DNA of 64,000 bases from an uncultured Collinsella sp. (GTDB taxonomy: Bacteria; Actinomycetota; Coriobacteriia; Coriobacteriales; Coriobacteriaceae). The translations under genes and the position numbers were made by a program. The notes beneath the pieces are model-generated. The model was not told the origin of the DNA. It searched no databases and saw nothing but the letters and a program-made list of their open reading frames with translations. Position 1 is the stretch's first letter. Every line of letters starts with the position of its first letter. Positions 40,735 to 49,973 of the stretch are shown here, one piece after another. The DNA lies in the NCBI GenBank assembly GCA_902491765.1, contig CABUIY010000004.1, forward strand, positions 1 through 64,000. The letters run 5' to 3'.

Positions 40735-42804
40735 ATGTCTTCCCAGTTGACGGTTATTATCGCCGGTATCGTGCTGGTTGTGGCCATCGTGGTCGCGCTG
40801 GTCATCATGCGTCGTGGCGATTCCCGTTTTACCTACGATACGCAGCATGGAACGGCCCCGCGCGCCACCGAGGGCGAGGGCAATACCGCGGCGACCGCCT
40901 TTAAGGGCCGCTTTTCCATCCTCACCACGGGTGTGGGCGCGATGTTTGCGGCGCTTGCCGTCAAGCTGTGGGGCATGCAGATGGTCTCGTCGGACTATTA
41001 CGAGAAGCAGGCCAATAGTAATCAGACTCGCACCGTTACCACACCCGCTGTGCGCGGTCGCATCCTTGACCGCAATGGCGTGGCGCTTGTCCAGAACCGT
41101 CCCTCACTTGCTGTTGTGGCCTACCGCGACCTTGCGGAGGATGAGGTTCTGGTTCGCCATCTTGCCAACGTGCTTGGAATGCCTTACGTGGCGGTCCTTC
41201 GCAATATTCAGGACAATACAGAGGGCGCTCAGAGCCTGCATACCATCGCGACGGACGTCCGTCGCTCCACGGTTGCCTATATTCAGGAGCATGCCGGCGA
41301 GTTCCCGGGCGTCAAGATTGCCGAGCGTACCGAGCGCCAGTATCCATATGGCGAGACGGCATGCCATATCTTGGGCTATACCGGCACCATTACCTCCGAG
41401 CAGCTCGAGGCCCAGAATAAGAAAACCTCTGGCGATGATGATGCTTCTGCTGGCAAGATTACGTACCAGTCGGGCGATATCGTGGGCCAGGCGGGCGTTG
41501 AGAGCTACTACGAAAACCTGCTGCAGGGTATTCGTGGCGAGCAGACCGTCAAGGTCGATGCCTCGGGCAATGTGACCGGTCAGGCCGGCGCCGTGCCGGC
41601 GAAGGCCGGCTCCGACATTAAGCTCACGCTCGACCTTAAGATCCAACAGGCCTGCGAGACGGCACTGGCGAGCGCTATCGAGCTTGCCAAGACCACTGGC
41701 TACAGCAATGCCGGCAACGGCGCTGTGGTGTGTCTCGATCCCAACAATGGCGAGATCCTGGGCATGGCGAGCGAGCCCAAGTTCGATCCGTCCGTCTTTA
41801 TCGGCGGCGTCTCAAATGACGTGTGGACCGAGCTCAATGATGACAAGGGTTCGCACCCGCTGCTCAACCGCGCCATTAGCGGACAGTACATGTCGGCCTC
41901 GACCATCAAGCCGCTCTCGGCACTGGCCGGTCTTGAGTATGGAACCTACACGTCGGGGCAGACGACCAACTGCACGGGCTATTGGACGGGTCTGGGCAAG
42001 TCGTGGGGCAAGTACTGCTGGCTGCATTCCGGCCACGGCACCATGACGCTGCAGTCGGGTATCGCCAACTCGTGCGACCCCGTCTTCTACGACATGGGCA
42101 AGGCGTTCTTTTATGACGAGAAACATTCCGAGGGCCTGCAGGAGGTCTTTCGTCGCTGGGGCCTAGGCAAGACCTGCGGTATCGATCTGCCGAGTGAGGG
42201 CGCGGGCCGTATTCCCGATGCCGAGTGGAAAGAGTCGTACTTCACCGACGCATCTGCCGAGGACCGCAAGTGGAATGCCGGCGATATGACCAACATTGCT
42301 ATCGGCCAGGGCGACATCCTGGTGACGCCCCTGCAGATGGCGTGCGCCTATATGGGTCTTGCCAACGGCGGTAAACAGTACGTGCCTCACGTGTTTTTAT
42401 CTGCCGTGTCGCGCGATGGCGACGGCGATGCCTATAAGTACAACGGCAAGGGCAAGAAGAAGCGCCTGGAGGCCAAGATCAACAGCGATTCGGATTTGGC
42501 TCTAGTTCGCAACGGCATGCACGACGTGATTTACACGGCATCGACGTCCCTGGCGGCGCACTTTGGCACCCTGACGCCGCAGGTTTACGGCAAGTCGGGC
42601 ACGGGCGAGAAAAGCGGCGAGGACGAATACGCGTGGTTCTGCGCCTATGCACCGGCCGATGATCCCAAGTATGTCATCGCTACTGTTCTGGAGCAGGGCG
42701 GCGGCGGCTCAGATACCGCGATGCATGTCGTGCGCGACGTGCTCGGCGTGATTTATGACGAGCCCGATACCTCTTCGGCCTCGGGCGATTCTTCGGTTCG
42801 ATAG
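40735..42804 (+). CDS. mrdA: Penicillin-binding protein 2 (elongation transpeptidase)
   Basis: 689 residues. One N-terminal membrane helix is followed by a non-polar second hydrophobic stretch, then the dimerisation domain beginning TPAVRGRILDRNGVALVQNRP. The transpeptidase domain carries SASTIKPLS (catalytic Ser-x2-Lys), SNSC-equivalent IANSCDPVFY (Ser-x-Asn region), and KSGTGE. It cross-links lateral-wall peptidoglycan with RodA, encoded 9 nt downstream. Its position in the mre operon makes it the PBP2 rather than the divisome enzyme FtsI. Confidence 0.95.
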   Translation: MSSQLTVIIAGIVLVVAIVVALVIMRRGDSRFTYDTQHGTAPRATEGEGNTAATAFKGRFSILTTGVGAMFAALAVKLWGMQMVSSDYYEKQANSNQTRTVTTPAVRGRILDRNGVALVQNRPSLAVVAYRDLAEDEVLVRHLANVLGMPYVAVLRNIQDNTEGAQSLHTIATDVRRSTVAYIQEHAGEFPGVKIAERTERQYPYGETACHILGYTGTITSEQLEAQNKKTSGDDDASAGKITYQSGDIVGQAGVESYYENLLQGIRGEQTVKVDASGNVTGQAGAVPAKAGSDIKLTLDLKIQQACETALASAIELAKTTGYSNAGNGAVVCLDPNNGEILGMASEPKFDPSVFIGGVSNDVWTELNDDKGSHPLLNRAISGQYMSASTIKPLSALAGLEYGTYTSGQTTNCTGYWTGLGKSWGKYCWLHSGHGTMTLQSGIANSCDPVFYDMGKAFFYDEKHSEGLQEVFRRWGLGKTCGIDLPSEGAGRIPDAEWKESYFTDASAEDRKWNAGDMTNIAIGQGDILVTPLQMACAYMGLANGGKQYVPHVFLSAVSRDGDGDAYKYNGKGKKKRLEAKINSDSDLALVRNGMHDVIYTASTSLAAHFGTLTPQVYGKSGTGEKSGEDEYAWFCAYAPADDPKYVIATVLEQGGGGSDTAMHVVRDVLGVIYDEPDTSSASGDSSVR

Positions 42805-42813
42805 GAGGTTGCG

Positions 42814-44040
42814 ATGGATTTTTCTCCGGCGGATCTGTTCCGTTCAACCAAGACCGGCTCTCGCAGCAGCCTGGACCGCGTCAACAAGCAACTTTCGGCC
42901 TCGCGCGGCACGTTTCGCCAAAAGGTGCATATCGGTGTGCTCGTGGCTACTGTGGCGCTCGTTGCCTACGGTGCCATCATCATCTGGTCGGCTTCGCAGT
43001 TTAAGGCCGATGCCTCGTTCTCACGCCATCTGCTGGGAATTGGCATCGGAGCGGTGCTGGCGGTGCTGGTCTGGCGTACCGATCTGCGCGGTATTTCCAA
43101 TTTCTCGACGGCGTTGCTCGTCATCGACCTGATCGTGATCCTCTCGCCCAAGATTCCGGGTCTGTCCTATACGGGCGGTCTGGGCATGACGGGCTGGATC
43201 AAGATTCCCGGTATTGGCTTGACATTCCAGCCGGTTGAGCTTGCCAAGCTCATCACCATTTTCTTTATTGCTACGCTTGGCTCGCAGTATAACGGTCGCA
43301 TCGATACCGTTCGCGACTACGTCAAGCTCTGCGGCATGCTGTCCATTCCGTTTTTGGCCGTCGTTGCCATGGGCGACCTGGGATCGGGCCTGGTCGTGCT
43401 GGTTTCTGGCGCTATCGTCATCTGTATGAGCGGTGCGCGCCGCGAATGGGTACTGTCGACCCTGGCCCTGCTTGTGGGCCTGGTGGCCCTCGTCCTGGCG
43501 CTCGATTCGGTCTTTGATTCGTTGCTCGGCCACGATGTGCTCATCAAGCAGTATCAGATGAACCGTCTGACGGTCTTTATCGACCCCGATAATGCCGATT
43601 CGGACGATGCGTACAATCTGCAGCAGTCGTTGATCGCGGTCGGCTCAGGCGGTTTCTTTGGTAAGGGCCTGGGGCATGCGACGCAGTCGGCCGGCGGCTT
43701 CCTACCCGAGTTCCATACCGACTTTGTCTTCGCCTTTTTGTCCGAGACCTTTGGCTTCTGCGGCTCCTTTTTGCTGCTGTGCCTCTACGTGCTGCTGATC
43801 TTTTCGACGATTCGCGTCGCCTTTAAGTGTGAGTCGCTGTTTTTGCGTCTTTCGTGTGTGGGCATCGTTGGCATGTGGGCGTTCCAGACCTTCGAAAACA
43901 TCGGCATGTGCATCGGCATGATGCCGATTACCGGTATTCCGCTACCGTTTATTAGCTTCGGTTCGTCTTCGATGATGATTCAGCTGCTGACGGTGGGTAT
44001 CGTACAATCCATATGGCGGCATCGTTCGGGCGCCGCGTAA
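42814..44040 (+). CDS. rodA: Rod-shape SEDS glycosyltransferase RodA
   Basis: 408 residues with about ten membrane segments. GLTFQPVELAKL, FVFAFLSETFGFCGS and the late GIPLPFISFGSSSM are hallmark RodA/FtsW motifs; the Asp after RMNRLTVFIDP in the large external loop is also typical. It polymerises lipid II glycan strands with PBP2. A cytoplasmic N-terminus of about 40 residues rich in Ser and Arg precedes the first helix. Confidence 0.96.
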   Translation: MDFSPADLFRSTKTGSRSSLDRVNKQLSASRGTFRQKVHIGVLVATVALVAYGAIIIWSASQFKADASFSRHLLGIGIGAVLAVLVWRTDLRGISNFSTALLVIDLIVILSPKIPGLSYTGGLGMTGWIKIPGIGLTFQPVELAKLITIFFIATLGSQYNGRIDTVRDYVKLCGMLSIPFLAVVAMGDLGSGLVVLVSGAIVICMSGARREWVLSTLALLVGLVALVLALDSVFDSLLGHDVLIKQYQMNRLTVFIDPDNADSDDAYNLQQSLIAVGSGGFFGKGLGHATQSAGGFLPEFHTDFVFAFLSETFGFCGSFLLLCLYVLLIFSTIRVAFKCESLFLRLSCVGIVGMWAFQTFENIGMCIGMMPITGIPLPFISFGSSSMMIQLLTVGIVQSIWRHRSGAA

Positions 44041-44058
44041 CCGCTGGAGGGGTTTGCT

Positions 44059-44988
44059 ATGAAAATTCCCGTAGATAAGCTGACCCGCGCTTTTAAGATG
44101 GGCGCGTCCGTTAAGAAGGATTCCGATACGCCGGTGCGCGTCTCGGTCTATCTGGATTCGTCCGCCTCGCGCTTTCTGGCCGAGACGGTGCGTGACGCCT
44201 TTGTGCCGCAGACGACCTCGGGCATTGTGCGCGTCGGGCGTCTGGGGGAGGAGCGAATTGCTCCAAAGACCGATACCGATGTGGTGCTGGTGCTCTCGTG
44301 TGGTTCCGACCGCTTGGAGAGTGCCGTGCAGGAGCTCGTGATCGCCGGCGCGCCCGTGTGCGTGCTTGCCGAGTCTGCTGTGGAGGTGCCGTTTATCGAG
44401 GAGTCCACGCCCATGCTCGGCGTGGTAGCGGCAACCGATAAGACGTATCTGCTCGAGACGCTTGCCCGCTGGATTCTCGATCGCACCGACAAGGAAACGG
44501 CTTTTGCGGCGAACTTTGCCTTCATGCGCATCGCGGCCGCCAATCGTATCATCACCTCGTGCGCGCTCACCAATATGGCGACCGGTGCGCTGGTGTTTTT
44601 GCCGGGCGCCGATTATCCCGTTATGGCGCTGGCGCAGGTGGGCATGCTCTTTGAGCTCGCTGCCGTCTTTGGACGCGGTATTAAGCCCGAGCGCGGCTAC
44701 GAGGTCGCGGGCGTGCTTGCCGGCGGTCTTGTGATCCGCGCGGTCACCCGCGCGCTCGTCAAGCAGACGCCGCATATTGGGTTTGCCGTCAAGGCGCTCA
44801 CTGCTGCCGCGGGCACCTACGGCATGGGCCGTGCGCTTGTTTCGCTCTACGAGCGCGATGTCGACTACAGCCGTGCCAACGAGGCGGTCACTGCCACGTT
44901 CTCCCGCGTTCGCGATCTGGTAACCACGGTCGCGGGCGCTACCCGTCCTATGGCGTCCTACCAGGACGCATCAGATCTTGCTGCTTAG
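44059..44988 (+). CDS. DUF697-like membrane-associated protein
   Basis: 309 residues. The first ~140 residues look like a soluble alpha/beta domain (VRVSVYLDSSASRFLAETVRD, VLVLSCGSDRLESAVQELVIAG). The second half resembles the DUF697 helical domain: ANRIITSCALTNMATGALVFLPG, DYPVMALAQVGMLFELAAVFG and VAGVLAGGLVIRAVTRALVKQ, giving two or three membrane-seeking hairpins. DUF697 proteins are often paired with small GTPases, but the N-terminal part lacks a P-loop. It is 18 nt behind rodA and 10 nt before the radical-SAM gene, so likely in the same operon. Function unknown; the family call is by eye. Confidence 0.6.
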   Translation: MKIPVDKLTRAFKMGASVKKDSDTPVRVSVYLDSSASRFLAETVRDAFVPQTTSGIVRVGRLGEERIAPKTDTDVVLVLSCGSDRLESAVQELVIAGAPVCVLAESAVEVPFIEESTPMLGVVAATDKTYLLETLARWILDRTDKETAFAANFAFMRIAAANRIITSCALTNMATGALVFLPGADYPVMALAQVGMLFELAAVFGRGIKPERGYEVAGVLAGGLVIRAVTRALVKQTPHIGFAVKALTAAAGTYGMGRALVSLYERDVDYSRANEAVTATFSRVRDLVTTVAGATRPMASYQDASDLAA

Positions 44989-44998
44989 GGGTTTTCCG

Positions 44999-46876
44999 TT
45001 GCGCGTTGCATACCAAGATTGTTTTCATTTAATTGAGCCGTTGCTCGCCAAGGTCGAGAAGCCGAGTCGCTATATCGATCACGAGTGGGGCACGCTTTCC
45101 AAGGCCGATGCCGATTACCGTTGCTGCCTGATCTACCCGGATGTGTACGAGGTTGGTCTGCCCAACCAGGGTATCGCCATCCTCTACAACATCCTTAACC
45201 AGGCCGAGGGCATCTCCTGCGAGCGTGGCTATGTGCCGTGGCCCGATATGGGTGACGCTATGCGCGAGGCGGGTATTCCGCTGCTCTCGCTCGAGGGTGC
45301 AGCGCCGGTTGCTTCGTTTGATATCGTCGGCCTGCATGTGCCGCACGAGATGGCGGTGACTAACTTCCTCGAGGCACTCGACCTCGCTGGCATTCCGCTG
45401 TTAGCGGCCGATCGAGGCGAAGACGACCCCATCATCATCGCCGGCGGCCCCTCGGTGTACAACCCCGAGCCGTACGCGGCCTTCTTCGATGTCATCCTCA
45501 TCGGCGAGGGCGAGGAGTCGCTGCTCGAGACCTGTCAGCTGCATCGCCGCCTGCGCGACGAAGGAGTCCCGCGCGCGCAGATTGTCGAGCAGCTTGCATC
45601 CATTGCCGGCAACTACGTGCCGTCGCTCTATGAGGTTCGTCATGACGAGCCCTGCTCGCCGCATGGCTACACCGTGCCGCGTGAAGGCAAGGATGCGCCG
45701 ACCGTGGTCTACAAGCGTGTCGTCGAGGATTTCGGCGCCACGAATCCGCTGTCGCAGTCGTGCGTGCCCTATGCGCAGCTGGTTCACGACCGCCTGTCTA
45801 TCGAGATCCTGCGCGGCTGCGCCCGCGGCTGTCGTTTTTGCCAGGCTGGCATGACGTATCGCCCGGTGCGTGAGCGCTCGGCCGACCAGATCGTCTCGTC
45901 GGTGATTCAGGGTCTGGAAAAGACTGGCTATGACGAGGTGTCGCTGACCTCGCTCTCCACGACCGACCACTCCTGCATTCGCGACGTGCTCGGCAGGCTC
46001 AATCGTCGCCTGGAGGATACGGGTATTCGCGTGTCTATTCCGTCGCAGCGCCTGGATTCGTTTGGCGTGGATATGGCCGAGTCGGTTGCCGGCGAGAAGA
46101 AGGGCGGCCTGACGTTCGCGCCCGAGGCCGGCAGCCAGCGCATGCGCGACATCATTAACAAGAACGTGACCGAGGAGGACCTGGACCGTGCGGCCAAGGC
46201 GGCCTTCGAGGCCGGCTGGAACCGCATGAAGCTCTACTTTATGATGGGCCTTCCCGGTGAGCGCGATGAGGACATCGTGGCCATCGCCAATCTGGCCGAT
46301 CACGTGCTGGAGCTCGGTCGTTCCGTGGTGCCCAAGGCTCGTCGCGGCTCGATCTCGGTGTCGATCTCGGTTTCGGTCTTTATCCCCAAGGCTGCCACGC
46401 CGTTCCAGTGGTGCCCGCAGCTCGACTACGACGACGTCAAGCGTCGCCAGAAGCTGCTTATCACGAGCGTTCGCAACCGTGCCGTCCGTGTGCATTACCA
46501 CGATGCCGAGACTTCGCTCATCGAGGCCGCGCTGTCCCGCGCCGGTCGCGACATGACGCCCGTCATCATCGATGCTTGGCGCTCGGGCTCTCGCTTTGAC
46601 GCCTGGGTAGAGCATTTCTCGCTCGATAACTGGAAGGAGGCTGCTGCCAAAAACGGCATCGACCTCAACGAGCTCGTACACCTGCCCTACGAGTTGGACT
46701 GGCGCCTGCCGTGGGAGCACGTGAGCCCCGGCTGCACGCGCGGCTTCCTCGAGCGCGAGTACCGTCGCTCGCTCGAGGGCGTCACGACTCCCGACTGCAC
46801 CCGCACGTCGTGCACCGGCTGCGGGATCTGCCCCACGCTCCACGCCAAGAATGTATTGATGGGTGATCGCGCATGA
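44999..46876 (+). CDS. TIGR03960-type B12-binding-domain radical SAM protein
   Basis: 625 residues from TTG 44999 with TAGGGGT 7 nt upstream. The N-terminal half is a B12-binding-like Rossmann region (CLIYPDVYEVGLPNQGIAILY, DIVGLHVPHEMAVTNFLEAL, IIAGGPSVYNPEPYAAFFD, IGEGEE). The radical SAM motif RGCARGCRFCQAG provides Cys274, Cys278 and Cys281 for a 4Fe-4S cluster. The C-terminal region has a further Cys cluster (CTRTSCTGCGICPTLH). The reaction is not established for this widely conserved family. Its stop overlaps the start of the TIGR03936 gene, its usual partner. Confidence 0.9.
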   Translation: MRVAYQDCFHLIEPLLAKVEKPSRYIDHEWGTLSKADADYRCCLIYPDVYEVGLPNQGIAILYNILNQAEGISCERGYVPWPDMGDAMREAGIPLLSLEGAAPVASFDIVGLHVPHEMAVTNFLEALDLAGIPLLAADRGEDDPIIIAGGPSVYNPEPYAAFFDVILIGEGEESLLETCQLHRRLRDEGVPRAQIVEQLASIAGNYVPSLYEVRHDEPCSPHGYTVPREGKDAPTVVYKRVVEDFGATNPLSQSCVPYAQLVHDRLSIEILRGCARGCRFCQAGMTYRPVRERSADQIVSSVIQGLEKTGYDEVSLTSLSTTDHSCIRDVLGRLNRRLEDTGIRVSIPSQRLDSFGVDMAESVAGEKKGGLTFAPEAGSQRMRDIINKNVTEEDLDRAAKAAFEAGWNRMKLYFMMGLPGERDEDIVAIANLADHVLELGRSVVPKARRGSISVSISVSVFIPKAATPFQWCPQLDYDDVKRRQKLLITSVRNRAVRVHYHDAETSLIEAALSRAGRDMTPVIIDAWRSGSRFDAWVEHFSLDNWKEAAAKNGIDLNELVHLPYELDWRLPWEHVSPGCTRGFLEREYRRSLEGVTTPDCTRTSCTGCGICPTLHAKNVLMGDRA

Positions 46877-47685
46877 GTGAGCGCCTGACCGACAACCCCT
46901 CGCTCTTTAGGCTTCGTGTTCGCTATGGCAAGCGCGATCGCCTTAAGTACCTGGGCCATCTCGAAGTGATCCATACCATTGAGCGCATCGTGCGCCGTGC
47001 GGGACTTCCCTATGCCGTCACGCAGGGCTTCTCTCCGCACATGCGCGTGGGCTTCTCTTCGGCGCTACCGGTTGGTACGTCGTCGACCTGCGAGTGGTAT
47101 GACCTGTTTATGACCGAGTTCGTGGCGCTCGACGAGGCGTTTGGGCGCCTGGCTGCGGCGTCTCCGGCCGATCTGGCGCCCATCGAGGCGGCGTACATCG
47201 ACGTGCGCACGCCGGCGTTGACGGCGCAGCTCACGCGCCTGTCGTATCGCATCGACCTGCACTTGGATCCCGAGGCGCCCGCAAGCGCCGATGAGGTACG
47301 TCGTGCGATCGACACGCTGCGCGCGGGCCACGGCATCGACTACGCGCGCGGCAAAAAGAGCAAGCGCTTGGATTTGGATCACACGCTCGTGGGCTATGAG
47401 CTCACGGCGGGGGAGCGCCCGGACCATTTGGTGCTCATGCTCGACACCCATGCCGACAACGAAGGCTCCATGCGTCCGGAAATTTTGCTTTCCGCTGCTG
47501 ATGTTTTGTTGCAGGGCTTGACCCCGGGCGTGGATGCACCTATTGTTTCCACCGGTATGCAAGACCTCGTGACCATCTGCTCCTACGATGTCGAGCGTCA
47601 GAATCAAGCATGCGAGGACGACGAGGGCCGACTCGTCAGCCCCATACCTGTGCGAACTTGTGGATTTGCTCCACATACTCGTTGA
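46873..47685 (+). CDS. TIGR03936 (DUF2344) radical SAM-associated protein
   Basis: 270 residues, starting within ATGA shared with the preceding gene. The N-terminal RVRYGKRDRLKYLGHLEVIHTIERIVRRAGLPYAVTQGF-like region and FSPHMRVGFSSALPVG are the signature of the family (cited as short motifs: RLKYLGHLE, GFSPHMR). In many bacteria it is fused to or adjacent to the TIGR03960 protein and lies before rplU and an RNase E/G gene. Here rplU follows but no RNase E/G gene does. A role in RNA or ribosome maturation has been guessed from this context; not proven. Confidence 0.88.
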   Translation: MSERLTDNPSLFRLRVRYGKRDRLKYLGHLEVIHTIERIVRRAGLPYAVTQGFSPHMRVGFSSALPVGTSSTCEWYDLFMTEFVALDEAFGRLAAASPADLAPIEAAYIDVRTPALTAQLTRLSYRIDLHLDPEAPASADEVRRAIDTLRAGHGIDYARGKKSKRLDLDHTLVGYELTAGERPDHLVLMLDTHADNEGSMRPEILLSAADVLLQGLTPGVDAPIVSTGMQDLVTICSYDVERQNQACEDDEGRLVSPIPVRTCGFAPHTR

Positions 47686-47710
47686 CGGGGGTATTTTCGC
47701 CTGCTACTAT
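47682..47710 (+). promoter_or_regulatory. Promoter of rplU-rpmA
   Basis: TTGACG at 47682-47687, a 17-nt spacer and TACTAT at 47705-47710. It overlaps the stop codon of the preceding gene and lies 42 nt before rplU. Confidence 0.8.
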
Positions 47711-47752
47711 ATTCGGCTGTTGCACTAACTGATGCATGAAGGGCAAGTAAAC

Positions 47753-48127
47753 ATGTACGCAATCGTTAACACGGGCGGCAAGCAGTACAAGGTCGCCACC
47801 GACGATGTCATCACCGTCGAGAAGATCGAGGGCAATGAGGGCGACAAGGTCACCCTGCCGGTCATCTTCCTCAACGATGGTAAGAAGATCGTCACCGATC
47901 CCGACAAGCTGGCCAAGGCCAAGGTTACCGCTCAGATCGTTGAGCAGTTCAAGGGCGAGAAGCAGCTGGTCTTCAAGTTCCACAAGCGCAAGCGCTATCG
48001 TCGTCTGAAGGGTCACCGTCAGCAGCTCACCAAGCTGAAGATCGTGAAGGTTCAGGCTACCTCCCGCGCCAAGAAGGCTGTCAAGGCAGAGGCTGAGGCT
48101 GTTGCCGAGGCTCCCGTCGCCGAGTAG
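47753..48127 (+). CDS. rplU: 50S ribosomal protein L21
   Basis: 124 residues from ATG 47753, the start matching the family opening MYAIVNTGGKQYKV; an ATG 21 nt upstream is less likely. KFHKRKRYRRLKGHRQ is the L21 signature. A ~20-residue Ala/Glu/Lys-rich C-terminal extension goes beyond the usual 103 residues. It binds 23S rRNA in the large subunit and is followed by rpmA at 33 nt, as in most bacteria. Confidence 0.97.
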   Translation: MYAIVNTGGKQYKVATDDVITVEKIEGNEGDKVTLPVIFLNDGKKIVTDPDKLAKAKVTAQIVEQFKGEKQLVFKFHKRKRYRRLKGHRQQLTKLKIVKVQATSRAKKAVKAEAEAVAEAPVAE

Positions 48128-48160
48128 ATTACACTCGTAACGAAAGAGTAGGTATACACA

Positions 48161-48418
48161 ATGGCACACAAAAAAGGACTCGGTTCCTCCCGTAATGGCC
48201 GTGACTCCCGCGGTCAGCGCCTTGGCACGAAGCGCTATGCCGGCCAGACGGTAACCACGGGCACGATTCTCGTCCGTCAGCACGGCACGCACATCCACCC
48301 GGGTGAGAACGTTGGCCGTGGTAAGGACGACACGCTGTTCGCGCTGGTCGACGGTACCGTTGAGTTCCACAAGGGTATCAAGCACAGGGTCAGCGTACGC
48401 CCGCTCGCGAACGCGTAA
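48161..48418 (+). CDS. rpmA: 50S ribosomal protein L27
   Basis: 85 residues. MAHKKGLGSSRNGRDS is the unprocessed type start: it begins directly with the mature AHKK sequence and lacks the cleavable N-terminal extension found in many Firmicutes. HPGENVGRGKDDTLFAL is the L27 core. The N-terminal tail reaches the peptidyl-transferase centre. It is followed by a terminator. Confidence 0.97.
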   Translation: MAHKKGLGSSRNGRDSRGQRLGTKRYAGQTVTTGTILVRQHGTHIHPGENVGRGKDDTLFALVDGTVEFHKGIKHRVSVRPLANA

Positions 48419-48443
48419 TTCACCCTTCATAGAGCACATATGT

Positions 48444-48487
48444 GGGAGGCACTTGAGTTTTAGGATTCAAGGGTCTCCCTCTTTTTT
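48444..48487 (+). terminator. Terminator between rpmA and obg
   Basis: A stem of GGGAG and CTTGA blocks (48444-48458 with TCAAG and CTCCC blocks ending 48479), followed by CTTTTTT. The obg ribosome site begins a few bases later, so some read-through may supply obg. Confidence 0.8.
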
Positions 48488-48503
48488 GTAGGAGGCGATT
48501 CTG

Positions 48504-49970
48504 TTGTCACAGTTCACCGATATCAGCCGCATTAACGTGTGCGGCGGCGACGGCGGAGCCGGATGCATGTCGTTTAGGCGCGAGGCATTTGTCCCCAAGG
48601 GCGGCCCCGATGGCGGCGACGGCGGTCGTGGCGGCAATGTCGTCATCCAGGCCGATGCTCAGCTGTCTTCGCTGATCGATTACCGCTTTAAGCATCACTT
48701 TCGCGCCGAGCGCGGCACGCACGGGCAGGGTGCCCGTCGTAACGGCAAGAGCGGCGAGGACCTGATTCTCAAGGTCCCTATGGGTACCGTGGTGCGCGAG
48801 CTCGACCCCGAGACGCAGACCCCGATGTTCGAGATTGCCGATCTGGTGCATGATGGCGAGCGCGTTGTCGTGGCCCCTGGTGGCGCCGGTGGTCTCGGCA
48901 ATACGCACTTTGTGACGTCGGTGCGCCGCGCGCCCGCGTTCGCCCAGCTGGGCGAGCCGGCCGAGGAGCACTGGATTGAGCTCGAGATGAAGCTCATGGC
49001 CGATGCCGCGCTCGTGGGCTTCCCCTCGGTGGGTAAGTCATCTCTCATCGCGCGCATGAGTGCCGCCCGCCCCAAGATCGCCGACTACCCGTTTACCACG
49101 CTCGTGCCGAATCTCGGCATGGTGCGTGCCGGCGAATATTCTTACGTCGTTGCCGACGTTCCCGGTTTGATCGAGGGCGCGAGCGAGGGCAAGGGCCTGG
49201 GTCACCAGTTCCTGCGCCATATTGAGCGTACGGCTCTGATCATGCATGTCGTCGACATGACGGGTGGTTTTGAGGATCGCGATCCGGTCGAGGATTATCG
49301 CATCATCAACCGCGAGCTCGAGCAGTATGGCGCCGAGCTTTCGGAGCGTCCGCAGATCGTTGTTGCCAACAAGTGCGACGCGCCGGGCACGGCCGATAAG
49401 ATTGCCGACCTCAAGCGCGCAGCGCTCGACGATGGACATATGTTCTTTGCCGTGTCTGCCGTGACGGGCGCCGGCCTCAACACGCTGATGCTTGCCGTGG
49501 GCGAGCAGGTGGCTAAGCTGCGCGCCGAGTTGGCTGTCTCCGATGAGCCGGTCGTTCTGCGCGACGATGAGTGGGAGCGCCGTCGCCTGCAGCGTGAGAA
49601 GCGTTTCCGCATTGTTCAGGAAGAGCCCGGTGCCTTCCGCGTGGTCGGTCGTGCCATCGAGCGCATGGTCATCCAGACCGACTGGGAAAACGAGGAAGCC
49701 GTCATTTACCTGCAGCATAAGTTTGCGCGTATGGGTGTTGACGACGCGCTCGAGAAGGCCGGTTGCCGTGCGGGCGACGAGGTCCGCATTTGCCAGCGCG
49801 CCTTTGACTTTGAGGGCGCCGAGGACTTCTCGGAGTACGAGGAGCTCGAGGATGCTGGCGAGGACGTTGCCGTTGAAGCCATTGACGTGGCCGATGCTGC
49901 GGATGAGGGAGTCGAGGTTGTCGATGCGGCGGATGCCGCGGGCGATGCCGAGACCTCGGAGGGCGAGTAA
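48504..49970 (+). CDS. obg: Obg family GTPase (ObgE/CgtA)
   Basis: 488 residues from TTG 48504 behind AGGAGG. The glycine-rich Obg domain (GGDGGAGCMSFRREAFVPKG and repeats, about 1-158) precedes a GTPase domain with G1 GFPSVGKSS, G3 DVPGLIEGASEGKGLG and G4 NKCD. An OCT domain (about 350-430) and an acidic Glu/Asp/Ala tail finish the protein. It helps large-subunit maturation and links it to nutrient state. It starts the run obg-nadD-yqeK-rsfS. Confidence 0.96.
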   Translation: MSQFTDISRINVCGGDGGAGCMSFRREAFVPKGGPDGGDGGRGGNVVIQADAQLSSLIDYRFKHHFRAERGTHGQGARRNGKSGEDLILKVPMGTVVRELDPETQTPMFEIADLVHDGERVVVAPGGAGGLGNTHFVTSVRRAPAFAQLGEPAEEHWIELEMKLMADAALVGFPSVGKSSLIARMSAARPKIADYPFTTLVPNLGMVRAGEYSYVVADVPGLIEGASEGKGLGHQFLRHIERTALIMHVVDMTGGFEDRDPVEDYRIINRELEQYGAELSERPQIVVANKCDAPGTADKIADLKRAALDDGHMFFAVSAVTGAGLNTLMLAVGEQVAKLRAELAVSDEPVVLRDDEWERRRLQREKRFRIVQEEPGAFRVVGRAIERMVIQTDWENEEAVIYLQHKFARMGVDDALEKAGCRAGDEVRICQRAFDFEGAEDFSEYEELEDAGEDVAVEAIDVADAADEGVEVVDAADAAGDAETSEGE

Positions 49971-49973
49971 GCC

